The translations under genes and the position numbers were made by a program. Shown here piece by piece: positions 1-5,875 of a stretch of 9,634 nucleotides of DNA. Location: the NCBI GenBank assembly GCA_000720805.1, contig JODI01000159.1, positions 1-9,634 of the forward strand, in the 5' to 3' direction. Numbering within the stretch: position 1 is the stretch's first letter; each line of letters opens with the position of its first letter. The stretch comes from Streptomyces violaceoruber (GTDB lineage: Bacteria; Actinomycetota; Actinomycetes; Streptomycetales; Streptomycetaceae). The notes under the pieces are model-generated. The model saw only the letters and a program-made list of their open reading frames with translations, did no database searches and was not told the DNA's origin.

Positions 1-90
1 GGGTGGGGTGGCGTGGTGCGGGGCAGGGCGGGTCGCACGGGTGGTGGGGGCGGCCGCTACGGGAGCAGGACCCCGCGGGCACCGGACCGT

Positions 91-154
91 CCGCGGTGGT
101 GACCGGCACGGCCGCGGGTGACCGGCACGGCCGCGGTGGTGACCGGCACGGCCG
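91..154. repeat. Three tandem copies of a ~16-bp GC-rich unit
   Basis: The word GTGACCGGCACGGCCG occurs exactly at 99-114, 118-133 and 139-154, with periods of 19 and 21 bases. The first and third copies also share eight flanking bases, giving 24 identical bases at 91-114 and 131-154. The array sits just 3' of rocD. Its role is unknown: it may be a slippage-generated intergenic repeat or part of the transcript end. Confidence 0.75.
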
Positions 155-169
155 GTGTGGAAGCCGGCC
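150..169 (-). terminator. Possible hairpin terminator of the rocD operon
   Basis: GGCCGG at 150-155 and CCGGCC at 164-169 can form a 6-bp all-GC stem around an 8-base loop, 22 bases beyond the rocD stop in the direction of transcription. No T-tract follows. Streptomyces terminators often lack one, but the local composition makes a chance stem plausible. Confidence 0.3.
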
Positions 170-190
170 CTGCCGTTCGCCCGTTCCGCG

Positions 191-1426
191 TCAGCCTCGC
201 CGCAGGACCCTCTCCAGTGCCCCCAGCGCCGTGGTGAGTTCCTCCGCGGTGATCGTCAGAGGCGGGGCCAGACGGATGGTGGAACCGTGGGTGTCCTTCA
301 CGAGGACGCCCTCCCGCATGAGGTGGTGACTCACCTCGCGGCCCGTGCCCAGGGCGGGGTCGATGTCCACGCCCGCCCACAGCCCGCGCGCGCGGAATCC
401 GAGGACGCCCTTGCCCACCAGTTCGGCGAGGCCGTCCCGCAGGATCACGCCGAGCTCGGCGGCCCGGCGCTGGAACTCACCCGTCTCCAGCAGCTCGACC
501 ACCGCCGTGCCGACCGCCGCGGACAGCGGGTTGCCGCCGAACGTCGACCCGTGCTCGCCCGGCCGCAGCACCCCCAGCACCTCCCGGTCGGCCACCACCG
601 CGGACACGGGGACGATGCCGCCGCCCAGCGCCTTGCCCAGCAGCAGCACGTCGGGCACGACCGACTCGTGCTCGACGGCCAGCGTCCGGCCCGTGCGCCC
701 GAGGCCCGACTGGATCTCGTCCGCGACGAACAGGCACCCCGTCCTGCGGGTCAGCTCCCGCACGCCGGTCAGATAGCCCTGGTCGGGGATGACGACGCCC
801 GCCTCACCCTGGATGGGCTCGATCAGCACGGCCGCCGTGGTCTCGTCGACCGCCGCCTCCAGCGCGGCCAGGTCGTTGTAGGGGACGACCCGGAAGCCCG
901 GGGTGAAGGGGCCGAAGCCCGCCCTCGCCGTCTCGTCCGTGGAGAACGACACGATCGTCGTCGTCCGGCCGTGGAAGTTGTCCGCCGCGACCACGATCGT
1001 CGCCCGGTCGGCCGGGACGCCCTTCACCTCGTACGCCCACTTGCGGGCCACCTTGATCCCGCTCTCCACCGCCTCCGCCCCGGTGTTCATCGGCAGCACC
1101 ATGTCCAGGCCCGTCAACGCCGCGAGCCGCTCGGCGAATTCGGCGAGCTTGTCGTTGTGGAAGGCGCGCGAGGTGAGCGTGAGGCGGTCCAGCTGCCGGT
1201 GGGCCGCCTCGATCAACCGCGGGTGCCGGTGGCCGAAGTTGAGGGCCGAGTAACCGGCCAGCATGTCGAGGTAGCGGCGGCCCTCCACGTCCTCCACCCA
1301 CGCGCCCTCCGCACGGGCGACGACCACGGGCAGCGGGTGGTAGTTGTGCGCCAGCACCGGCTCCTCGGCGCGGATCAGGTCGGCGGACGTGCGCGTACGG
1401 ACAGGAACGCGGGCGGGAGCGGTCAT
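191..1426 (-). CDS. rocD: Ornithine aminotransferase (ornithine-oxo-acid transaminase)
   Basis: This 411-residue cytosolic, PLP-dependent class-III aminotransferase moves the delta-amino group of L-ornithine to 2-oxoglutarate. The products are glutamate-5-semialdehyde (cyclising to pyrroline-5-carboxylate) and glutamate. Visible landmarks are the MNTGAEAVESG cofactor-phosphate region (N114-E118), the cofactor-ring Asp in ADEIQSGLGRTG (D236), the Schiff-base lysine in LLLGKALGGG (K265), and HGSTFGGNPLSAAV. Length is normal for RocD. The start is the ATG at 1426: its TGA-overlapping ATGA joins it to the upstream hydrolase, and AGGAG (1435-1439) sits 8 bases before it. An in-frame start at 1450 would lie inside the upstream gene without such a site. 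Overlap and order imply it consumes the ornithine made by the upstream enzyme. A related class-III enzyme such as acetylornithine aminotransferase is less likely, given the ornithine-aminotransferase-like N-terminus (HNYHPLPVV) and the neighbour. Confidence 0.93.
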   Translation of the reverse strand: MTAPARVPVRTRTSADLIRAEEPVLAHNYHPLPVVVARAEGAWVEDVEGRRYLDMLAGYSALNFGHRHPRLIEAAHRQLDRLTLTSRAFHNDKLAEFAERLAALTGLDMVLPMNTGAEAVESGIKVARKWAYEVKGVPADRATIVVAADNFHGRTTTIVSFSTDETARAGFGPFTPGFRVVPYNDLAALEAAVDETTAAVLIEPIQGEAGVVIPDQGYLTGVRELTRRTGCLFVADEIQSGLGRTGRTLAVEHESVVPDVLLLGKALGGGIVPVSAVVADREVLGVLRPGEHGSTFGGNPLSAAVGTAVVELLETGEFQRRAAELGVILRDGLAELVGKGVLGFRARGLWAGVDIDPALGTGREVSHHLMREGVLVKDTHGSTIRLAPPLTITAEELTTALGALERVLRRG

Positions 1427-2253
1427 GAGCGGATCTCCTGAGTGCAGCACTTGATGCCACCGCCGGCCTTCTGGAACTCCGAGAGGTCGACGGGGACGGG
1501 GACATAGCCGCGGTCCGCCAGGCGGGTGGCGAGGGCCTCGGCGCGGGGCGCGATGAAGACGTGCCGGCCGTCGGAGACGGAGTTCAGGCCGAACGACATC
1601 GCGTCGTCGCGGGTGGCGAGCACCGCGTCCGGGTACAGCCGGGCGAGCACCTCACGGCTGCCCGGGGAGAAGGCCTCCGGGTAGTAGACGATGTTTCCGT
1701 GGTGCCCGTCGTCCCCGCTGTCCAGGACGAACAGCGCCGTGTCCAGGTGGTAGAAGTACGGGTCCACCAGCGTCAGGCTGATCACCGGGTGACCGAAGTA
1801 CTCCTGGACCTCGCGGTGCGCCTCCCGGGTCGTGCGGAACCCGGTGCCGGCCAGCATGTACCGGCCCGTCCACACCAGGTCGCCCTCGCCCTCGCAGACG
1901 GACGCGGGCCGGTGGACGTCGTAGCCCGCCGCCTTGAACCAGGTGGCGTAGTGCGTCGACTCGGGGCGCCGCTCGGGCGCGTGGAAGAGGGAGCCGAAGA
2001 CACGGCCGTCGACGACGACCGCCGAGTTCGCGGCGAAGACCATGTCCGGGAGACCGGGGACCGGCTCCACGATGTCGACGCCGTGGCCGTGCGCCTCGTA
2101 GGCGCGGATGAGCCGCTGCCACTGCTCATGGGCCAGATCGACGTCGACCTCGGTGTCGGGATGCATCCAGGGATTGATCGCGTACTGCACGGCGAAGTGT
2201 CTGGGTTCGCAGACGAGGAAACGCCGTCGGCGCGGCACACGGGAATCGGGCAC
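1423..2253 (-). CDS. ddaH: Amidinotransferase-fold arginine hydrolase: annotated as dimethylargininase, probably ornithine-forming arginine dihydrolase
   Basis: This 276-residue protein belongs to the guanidino-group-modifying (ADI/DDAH/AstB) superfamily, with a five-bladed propeller fold and a catalytic Cys-His-acid set. The catalytic Cys is in GGGIKCCTQEI (C269 or C270), the His in YFYHLDTA (H169), and the acidic residues in CEGEGD (E121, E123). The N-terminus has INPWM (N27). The stretch at 69-78 reads PDMVFAANSA with N76, where animal and Pseudomonas DDAHs have an acidic VFVED-type motif. INPWM plus an F-(T/A)-A-N motif is what I recall of cyanobacterial ArgZ/AgrE, which hydrolyses arginine twice to ornithine, CO2 and ammonia. 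That product would feed rocD directly, whereas citrulline from a true DDAH would not. The start is GTG at 2253, with GGAGG (2263-2267) 9 bases upstream; homology begins right after it. The symbol ddaH is the conventional one; the substrate is inferred. Confidence 0.85.
   Translation of the reverse strand: MPDSRVPRRRRFLVCEPRHFAVQYAINPWMHPDTEVDVDLAHEQWQRLIRAYEAHGHGVDIVEPVPGLPDMVFAANSAVVVDGRVFGSLFHAPERRPESTHYATWFKAAGYDVHRPASVCEGEGDLVWTGRYMLAGTGFRTTREAHREVQEYFGHPVISLTLVDPYFYHLDTALFVLDSGDDGHHGNIVYYPEAFSPGSREVLARLYPDAVLATRDDAMSFGLNSVSDGRHVFIAPRAEALATRLADRGYVPVPVDLSEFQKAGGGIKCCTQEIRS
1435..1439 (-). promoter_or_regulatory. Ribosome binding site deciding the rocD start
   Basis: On the minus strand AGGAG lies 8 bases upstream of the ATG at 1426, inside the last codons of the upstream gene. 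With the 4-base ATGA overlap it supports translational coupling and the 411-residue start. Confidence 0.75.
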
Positions 2254-2262
2254 AGAGGGGTT

Positions 2263-2267
2263 CCTCC
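2263..2267 (-). promoter_or_regulatory. Ribosome binding site for the GTG start at 2253
   Basis: GGAGG on the minus strand lies 9 bases before the GTG. An open frame continues upstream to 2433, into the coding region of the regulator, but it lacks family similarity. This site fixes the shorter start. Confidence 0.75.
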
Positions 2268-2275
2268 GCTTCCTG

Positions 2276-2328
2276 CAGTGTCCACTGAGGGGTGACACCA
2301 CGGTAGGAAGTGGCGGATACAGTGGACA
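2276..2328. promoter_or_regulatory. Candidate operator: 12-bp palindrome and 9-bp inverted repeat upstream of the hydrolase gene
   Basis: CAGTGTCCACTG (2276-2287) is a perfect 5+2+5 palindrome. Its TGTCCACTG part (2279-2287) is repeated inverted as CAGTGGACA at 2320-2328. The two sites are centred about 41 bp apart, near four helical turns, so they face the same side of the DNA. One overlaps the predicted -35 and the other lies just after the predicted transcription start. A local Lrp/AsnC regulator next door is the natural binder (inferred). Confidence 0.5.
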
Positions 2329-2329
2329 A
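2300..2329 (-). promoter_or_regulatory. Predicted promoter of the hydrolase-rocD operon
   Basis: On the minus strand TTGTCC (2329 to 2324) and TACCGT (2305 to 2300) are separated by 18 bases. They match the TTGAC / TAnnnT pattern of housekeeping actinobacterial promoters at 4 of 6 positions and at the invariant T-A-T. This would give a leader of about 40 bases carrying the palindrome at 2276-2287. It is a motif match only. Confidence 0.4.
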
Positions 2330-2377
2330 GGAAGAAGAATTGCGTGTCCGTGCAGGATCGCTGCGTCTTTCTTCCGT

Positions 2378-2893
2378 TCAACGCACGTCTGCTGCGTCCC
2401 CCGGCGTTTCCTCCGGCGCGGGCTGGCTGGCACCCGCCTCCGGGCTCTCCGGGAGGAGGTGGGACAGCACCATCACGCTGATCGTCTTGCGGATGAACGG
2501 CTCCACGCGGATCCGCTCCAGCACCTCCTCGAAGTGCTCGACATCCCGGGCGCGGACATGCAGCAGCGCGTCCGCGCCACCGGTCACGGTCATCGCCGCG
2601 GTGATCTCCGGATGGTTGCGCACCACCTCCGCGAGCCGTCGCGGCGGGGCCGCTCCCTCGCAGTACACCTCGACGTACGCCTCCGTACGCCAGCCCAGCG
2701 CCGACGGCTTCACCGTGGCCGTGAACCCGGTGATCACGCCGGTGTCCCGCAGCCGGTCCACGCGCCGCTTCACCGCCGTCGAGGACAGCCCCACCACCGC
2801 GCCGATCTCGGCGAAACTCGTCCTGGCGTTCGCCATCAGCGCGGTGAGGATCTTCCGGTCGAGCTCGTCGAACGGCACGGGCCTGCTGTTCAT
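2378..2893 (-). CDS. Lrp/AsnC-family transcriptional regulator
   Basis: This 171-residue DNA-binding regulator has the family layout. An N-terminal winged helix-turn-helix runs from about residue 8 to 60 (DELDRKILTALMANARTSFAEIG, then VGLSSTAVKRRVDRLRDTGVI). A RAM effector and oligomerisation domain spans about 66-145, including the characteristic TGGADALLHVRARD. The C-terminal ~26 residues are a Pro/Glu/Ala-rich tail that makes it slightly longer than the usual ~150. Members form dimers up to octamers and respond to amino acids. Position directly upstream of the arginine/ornithine genes, in the same direction with a 124-bp gap holding palindromes, suggests it controls them in response to arginine or ornithine. 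It probably also controls itself; target and ligand are inferred. The start is ATG 2893. No Shine-Dalgarno precedes it, and a TACAGT hexamer ends 6 bases upstream, so the mRNA may be leaderless. Confidence 0.92.
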   Translation of the reverse strand: MNSRPVPFDELDRKILTALMANARTSFAEIGAVVGLSSTAVKRRVDRLRDTGVITGFTATVKPSALGWRTEAYVEVYCEGAAPPRRLAEVVRNHPEITAAMTVTGGADALLHVRARDVEHFEEVLERIRVEPFIRKTISVMVLSHLLPESPEAGASQPAPEETPGDAADVR

Positions 2894-2971
2894 GGGGGCA
2901 CTGTATCCAGGGCGGGGGTCCGGACCCCGGCACGTGTCCAGGCGTACGAAATACTCCTACACTCCGGGTTC
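2894..2971. promoter_or_regulatory. Divergent promoter region between lrp-type regulator and LytTR regulator
   Basis: This 78-bp space serves two divergent genes. TACAGT (2905 to 2900, minus) is placed 6 bases from the regulator's ATG. TACACT (2958-2963, plus) is 8 bases from the ATG at 2972. Both fit TAnnnT -10 boxes, and neither gene has a Shine-Dalgarno, so both may give leaderless mRNAs. I see no good -35 for either. A 14-bp palindrome, GGGGTCCGGACCCC, is at 2915-2928. It is flanked by a direct repeat, GTATCCAGG (2903-2911) and GTGTCCAGG (2934-2942). CACTGTATCC (2899-2908) repeats a word from the hydrolase promoter. Confidence 0.5.
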
Positions 2972-3721
2972 ATGCTGCGCGCCCTGGCTGTCGACGACGA
3001 ACGCCCCTCGCTGGAGGAGTTGCTCTATCTCCTGAACGCCGACCCACGTATCGGCAGCGCCGAGGGAGCCGGTGACGCCACCGAGGCGCTGCGGCGCATC
3101 AACCGCGCGCTGGAGTCGGGTCCGGACGGGCCGGAGGCGATCGACGTCGTCTTCCTGGACATCAACCTGCCCGGCCTCGACGGACTCGACCTCGCCCGTC
3201 TGCTCACCGGGTTCGCGAAGCCGCCGCTGGTCGTGTTCGTCACCGCGCACGAGGACTTCGCCGTCCAGGCCTTCGACCTCAAGGCCGTCGACTACGTGCT
3301 GAAACCCGTCCGCAAGGAACGCCTGGCGGAGGCCGTCCGCCGGGCCGCCGAACGCAGCGACTCCGCGCCCCGAATACCCGTGCACGAACCGGACCCCGAC
3401 CACATCCCCGTCGAACTCGGCGGCGTGACGCGCTTCGTCGCCGTCGACGACATCACCCACGTCGAGGCCCAGGGCGACTACGCCCGGCTGCACACCGACA
3501 AGGGCAGCCACCTCGTACGGATCCCGCTGTCCACCCTGGAGGACCGCTGGCGCTCCCGCGGCTTCGTCCGCATCCACCGCCGCCACCTGGTCGCCCTGCG
3601 CCACATCGGCGAACTCCGGCTGGACGCGGGCACGGTGAGCGTCCGGGTCGGCTCCGAGGAACTCCAGGTCAGCCGCCGCCACACCCGCGAACTGCGGGAC
3701 CTGCTGATGAGGAGGCCGTGA
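2972..3721 (+). CDS. LytTR-family response regulator
   Basis: This 249-residue two-component response regulator pairs with the histidine kinase at the end of the same operon. The receiver domain (about 1-122) shows the acidic pair D8/D9 (LAVDDERPS), the phosphoacceptor D63 in VVFLDINLPGLDG, T91 in VFVTAHED and K111 in DYVLKPV. A linker (about 123-143) leads to a LytTR DNA-binding domain from about 145 to 245, with IPVELGG, ITHVEAQGDYARLHT and FVRIHRRHLVAL. LytTR regulators usually bind direct repeats in a few promoters, often that of a neighbouring transporter gene, so the symporter downstream is the likely target. The start is ATG 2972; further upstream the frame runs back into the regulator's coding strand without similarity. 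No Shine-Dalgarno is visible. The stop TGA (3719-3721) meets the next gene. Confidence 0.93.
   Translation: MLRALAVDDERPSLEELLYLLNADPRIGSAEGAGDATEALRRINRALESGPDGPEAIDVVFLDINLPGLDGLDLARLLTGFAKPPLVVFVTAHEDFAVQAFDLKAVDYVLKPVRKERLAEAVRRAAERSDSAPRIPVHEPDPDHIPVELGGVTRFVAVDDITHVEAQGDYARLHTDKGSHLVRIPLSTLEDRWRSRGFVRIHRRHLVALRHIGELRLDAGTVSVRVGSEELQVSRRHTRELRDLLMRRP
3709..3715 (+). promoter_or_regulatory. Ribosome binding site for the small membrane protein
   Basis: GAGGAGG ends 2 bases before a GTG at 3718 but 8 bases before the in-frame GTG at 3724. Spacing therefore favours 3724, although the 3718 codon would make a GTGA overlap with the preceding stop. Confidence 0.6.
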
Positions 3722-3723
3722 CG

Positions 3724-4119
3724 GTGCCCCAGAACCCCACCGAACGCCGGGTCGTCGTCACCGGCCCGCCCCGGCGTACCCTCCCCCACGCCCGGCTCCG
3801 CTCGCGCGGGCGGTACCCCCATGTCTCCGGCTACTACCGCCCGCGCACCGAGATCGACGAACAGACCACTCTCGGCCACACCTACGTCCGCTCCCTGATG
3901 CGTACCCAACTGCGCGCGGGCCTCGCCGTGTTCGCGGTCCTCGGTCTCCTCATCGGCCCGCTGCCGCTGCTGTTCGCGGCGTTGCCGGACGCCCGCCGCC
4001 TCGAATGGGCCGTCCTCGGCTTCGGCCTCTACGCCCCGCTGGTCCTGCTCGCCCGCTGGTACGTGCGGCGCGCCGAACGCAACGAACGCGACTTCGTGCG
4101 CCTCGTCGAAGACCGCTGA
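3724..4119 (+). CDS. Small two-helix membrane protein, DUF485-like symporter partner
   Basis: This 131-residue protein has a basic, Pro/Arg-rich N-terminal cytosolic stretch (about 1-58). Two hydrophobic helices follow, at roughly 64-86 (LRAGLAVFAVLGLLIGPLPL) and 93-111 (EWAVLGFGLYAPLVLLARWY), then a charged tail, RRAERNERDFVRLVEDR. Small DUF485-type proteins of this shape are commonly encoded next to ActP/MctC-type symporters (YjcH with ActP, MctB with MctC). Here the symporter starts 11 bases downstream, so a partner or stabilising role is inferred from size, topology and position; similarity to DUF485 itself is only approximate. The start could also be GTG 3718, giving 133 residues and a 4-base overlap; 3724 is chosen for its ribosome-site spacing. 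No catalytic motif is visible. Confidence 0.8.
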   Translation: MPQNPTERRVVVTGPPRRTLPHARLRSRGRYPHVSGYYRPRTEIDEQTTLGHTYVRSLMRTQLRAGLAVFAVLGLLIGPLPLLFAALPDARRLEWAVLGFGLYAPLVLLARWYVRRAERNERDFVRLVEDR

Positions 4120-4130
4120 ACCGACCGCGC

Positions 4131-5843
4131 ATGAACTCGAACTACGCCGTCCCCGCCGTCGCCCTGGTCGTCGTCGCGACCGTCCTCGTCGGCGCCTTCG
4201 GCCTGCGCATCTCCCGCACCACCTCCGACTTCTACGTCGCCTCCCGCACCGTCGGCCCGCGCCTGAACGCCACCGCCATCAGCGGCGAGTACCTGTCCGC
4301 CGCCTCCTTCCTCGGCATCGCCGGCCTCATGCTGGTCCAGGGCCCCGACATGCTCTGGTACCCGGTGGGCTACACCGCCGGCTATCTCGTCCTGCTCCTG
4401 TTCGTCGCCGCCCCGCTGCGACGCTCCGGCGCCTACACGCTGCCCGACTTCGCCGAGGCCCGGCTCGCCTCCCAGGCGGTACGGCGGCTCGCGGGCGCCT
4501 TCGTCGTCGGGGTCGGCTGGCTGTACCTGCTGCCCCAGCTCCAGGGCGCCGGGCTGACGCTGACAGTGCTGACCGGGGCGCCCGGCTGGCTCGGCGGAGT
4601 GATCGTCGCGGCCGTGGTGGTGGCCACCGTCGCCGCCGGCGGTATGCGCAGCATCACCTTCGTCCAGGCCTTCCAGTACTGGCTCAAGCTCACCGCCCTG
4701 CTCGTCCCCGCCCTCTTCCTCGTCCTCGCCTGGCAGGGCGACGGAGCACCCCGGCACGCCTTCGAGGAGCCGGCCACCTTCCGCGAACAGCGGGCCGTCC
4801 GCGTCGACGCGAGCCTCGACCTCAAGCTGGACGCGCCGCTGACCGTCACCGTGAGCGGCACGGTCGACGGCCGCCCGCACGACGACGAACGGCTCCGGCT
4901 GCCCGCCGGCACCCACCACGTCGAGCAGGGCACCCGCCTCACCTTCGACCGGGGCGCCGCCGTCCCGGCCGCCGACCGCGGCACCAACGGCGGCATGTCG
5001 ACCTCCCTGGCCGCGAGCCGCGAGGAGCGCCCGCTGTACGCCACGTACGGACTGATCCTCGCCACCTTCCTCGGCACCATGGGCCTGCCGCACGTCGTGG
5101 TCCGCTTCTACACCAGCCCGCACGGCGTCGCCGCCCGCCGCACCACCGTGGCCGTGCTCGCCCTGATCGGCGGCTTCTACCTGCTGCCGCCCGTCTACGG
5201 TGCCCTCGGCCGGATCTACGCCCCCGAACTCGCCCTCGCCGGCGACGCGGACGCCACCGTCCTGCTGCTGCCCGAACGGATGGTCGGCGGCCTCGGCGGT
5301 GACCTGCTCGGCGCGCTGGTGGCGGGCGGCGCCTTCGCCGCGTTCCTGTCCACGGCCTCCGGTCTGACCATGGCCGTCGCCGGCGTGCTCACCCAGGACG
5401 TGCTGCCCGCGCGCGGCGTACGGCACTTCCGGCTCGGCACGGGGCTCGCCATGGCCGTCCCGCTCGCCGCGAGCATCCTCGTGGGCGGACTGCCGGTCGC
5501 CGACGCGGTCGGGCTGGCCTTCGCGGTGTCGGCCTCGTCCTTCTGTCCGCTGCTCGTCCTCGGCATCTGGTGGCGGCGGCTGACCCCGCCGGGCGCGGCC
5601 GCCGGAATGCTGGTCGGCGGTGGCTCCGCGTTCCTCGCCGTGGCCGCGACCATGGCGGGCTTCCCCGGCAGCGGCCCCCTGCACTCCCTGCTCGCCTGGC
5701 CCGCGCTCTGGTCCGTGCCGCTGGGCTTCCTGACCATGGTGCTGGTGTCCCTGGCCACGCCAGGTCGGGTCCCGGCGGGGACGGCGGCCATCCTGGCCCG
5801 CTTCCATCTGCCGGAGGAACTGCGCGCGGAGGCCACGACATGA
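4131..5843 (+). CDS. Sodium:solute symporter, cation/acetate (monocarboxylate) type
   Basis: This 570-residue inner-membrane transporter of the SSS family resembles ActP of E. coli and MctC of Corynebacterium, which import acetate, propionate or pyruvate with a cation. The first region has the hallmark TSDFYVASRTVGPRLNATAI, then SGEYLSAASFLGIAGLM (51-67). FLSTASGLTMAVAG (405-418), with S407/T408, sits where the family's sodium-2 site lies in the LeuT fold. Hydrophobic helices occur through 1-200 and 303-545. Residues about 202-300 are a hydrophilic, beta-prone insert (LTVTVSGTVDGRP, HHVEQGTRLTFDRG) between helices. ATG 4131 begins right at the first helix, 11 bases after the preceding stop. 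No clear Shine-Dalgarno is present, suggesting coupled translation. The exact substrate cannot be read from sequence; flanking two-component genes suggest substrate-dependent expression. Confidence 0.9.
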   Translation: MNSNYAVPAVALVVVATVLVGAFGLRISRTTSDFYVASRTVGPRLNATAISGEYLSAASFLGIAGLMLVQGPDMLWYPVGYTAGYLVLLLFVAAPLRRSGAYTLPDFAEARLASQAVRRLAGAFVVGVGWLYLLPQLQGAGLTLTVLTGAPGWLGGVIVAAVVVATVAAGGMRSITFVQAFQYWLKLTALLVPALFLVLAWQGDGAPRHAFEEPATFREQRAVRVDASLDLKLDAPLTVTVSGTVDGRPHDDERLRLPAGTHHVEQGTRLTFDRGAAVPAADRGTNGGMSTSLAASREERPLYATYGLILATFLGTMGLPHVVVRFYTSPHGVAARRTTVAVLALIGGFYLLPPVYGALGRIYAPELALAGDADATVLLLPERMVGGLGGDLLGALVAGGAFAAFLSTASGLTMAVAGVLTQDVLPARGVRHFRLGTGLAMAVPLAASILVGGLPVADAVGLAFAVSASSFCPLLVLGIWWRRLTPPGAAAGMLVGGGSAFLAVAATMAGFPGSGPLHSLLAWPALWSVPLGFLTMVLVSLATPGRVPAGTAAILARFHLPEELRAEATT

Positions 5844-5875
5844 GCGGACCCGGCACGGAGGCGATGACGGCATGA
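5840..5875 (+). other. 11-codon bridging mini-ORF between symporter and kinase genes
   Basis: An ATG at 5840 overlaps the symporter stop as ATGA. The frame reads MSGPGTEAMTA and stops at TGA 5873-5875, which itself overlaps the kinase ATG (5872) as ATGA. The chain could carry ribosomes from one gene to the next. GGAGG at 5857-5861 lies 10 bases before the kinase start. A stable peptide is unlikely and chance is possible. Confidence 0.35.

Larger units (their letters stand above)
1..190. other. Non-coding region downstream of rocD
   Basis: This stretch of very high G+C lies 3' of the rocD stop codon and is cut by the window edge. Open frames cross it on both strands, but they show no recognisable domain and are the kind of open frame high-GC DNA gives by chance. 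It contains three tandem copies of a ~16-bp unit and a possible terminator hairpin, both listed separately. I see no gene. Confidence 0.5.

Noticed and set aside
155..1441. Long plus-strand open frame opposite rocD (428 residues)
   Set aside because: The product is Arg/His/Gln-rich with no domain. The minus strand in the same place encodes a complete, motif-perfect ornithine aminotransferase. This is a typical antisense open frame in high-GC DNA.
2279..2328. 9-bp inverted repeat as an intrinsic terminator of the lrp-type gene
   Set aside because: The arms are 32 bases apart with no T-tract, and they overlap a plausible promoter and a second palindrome. Operator function explains the layout better.
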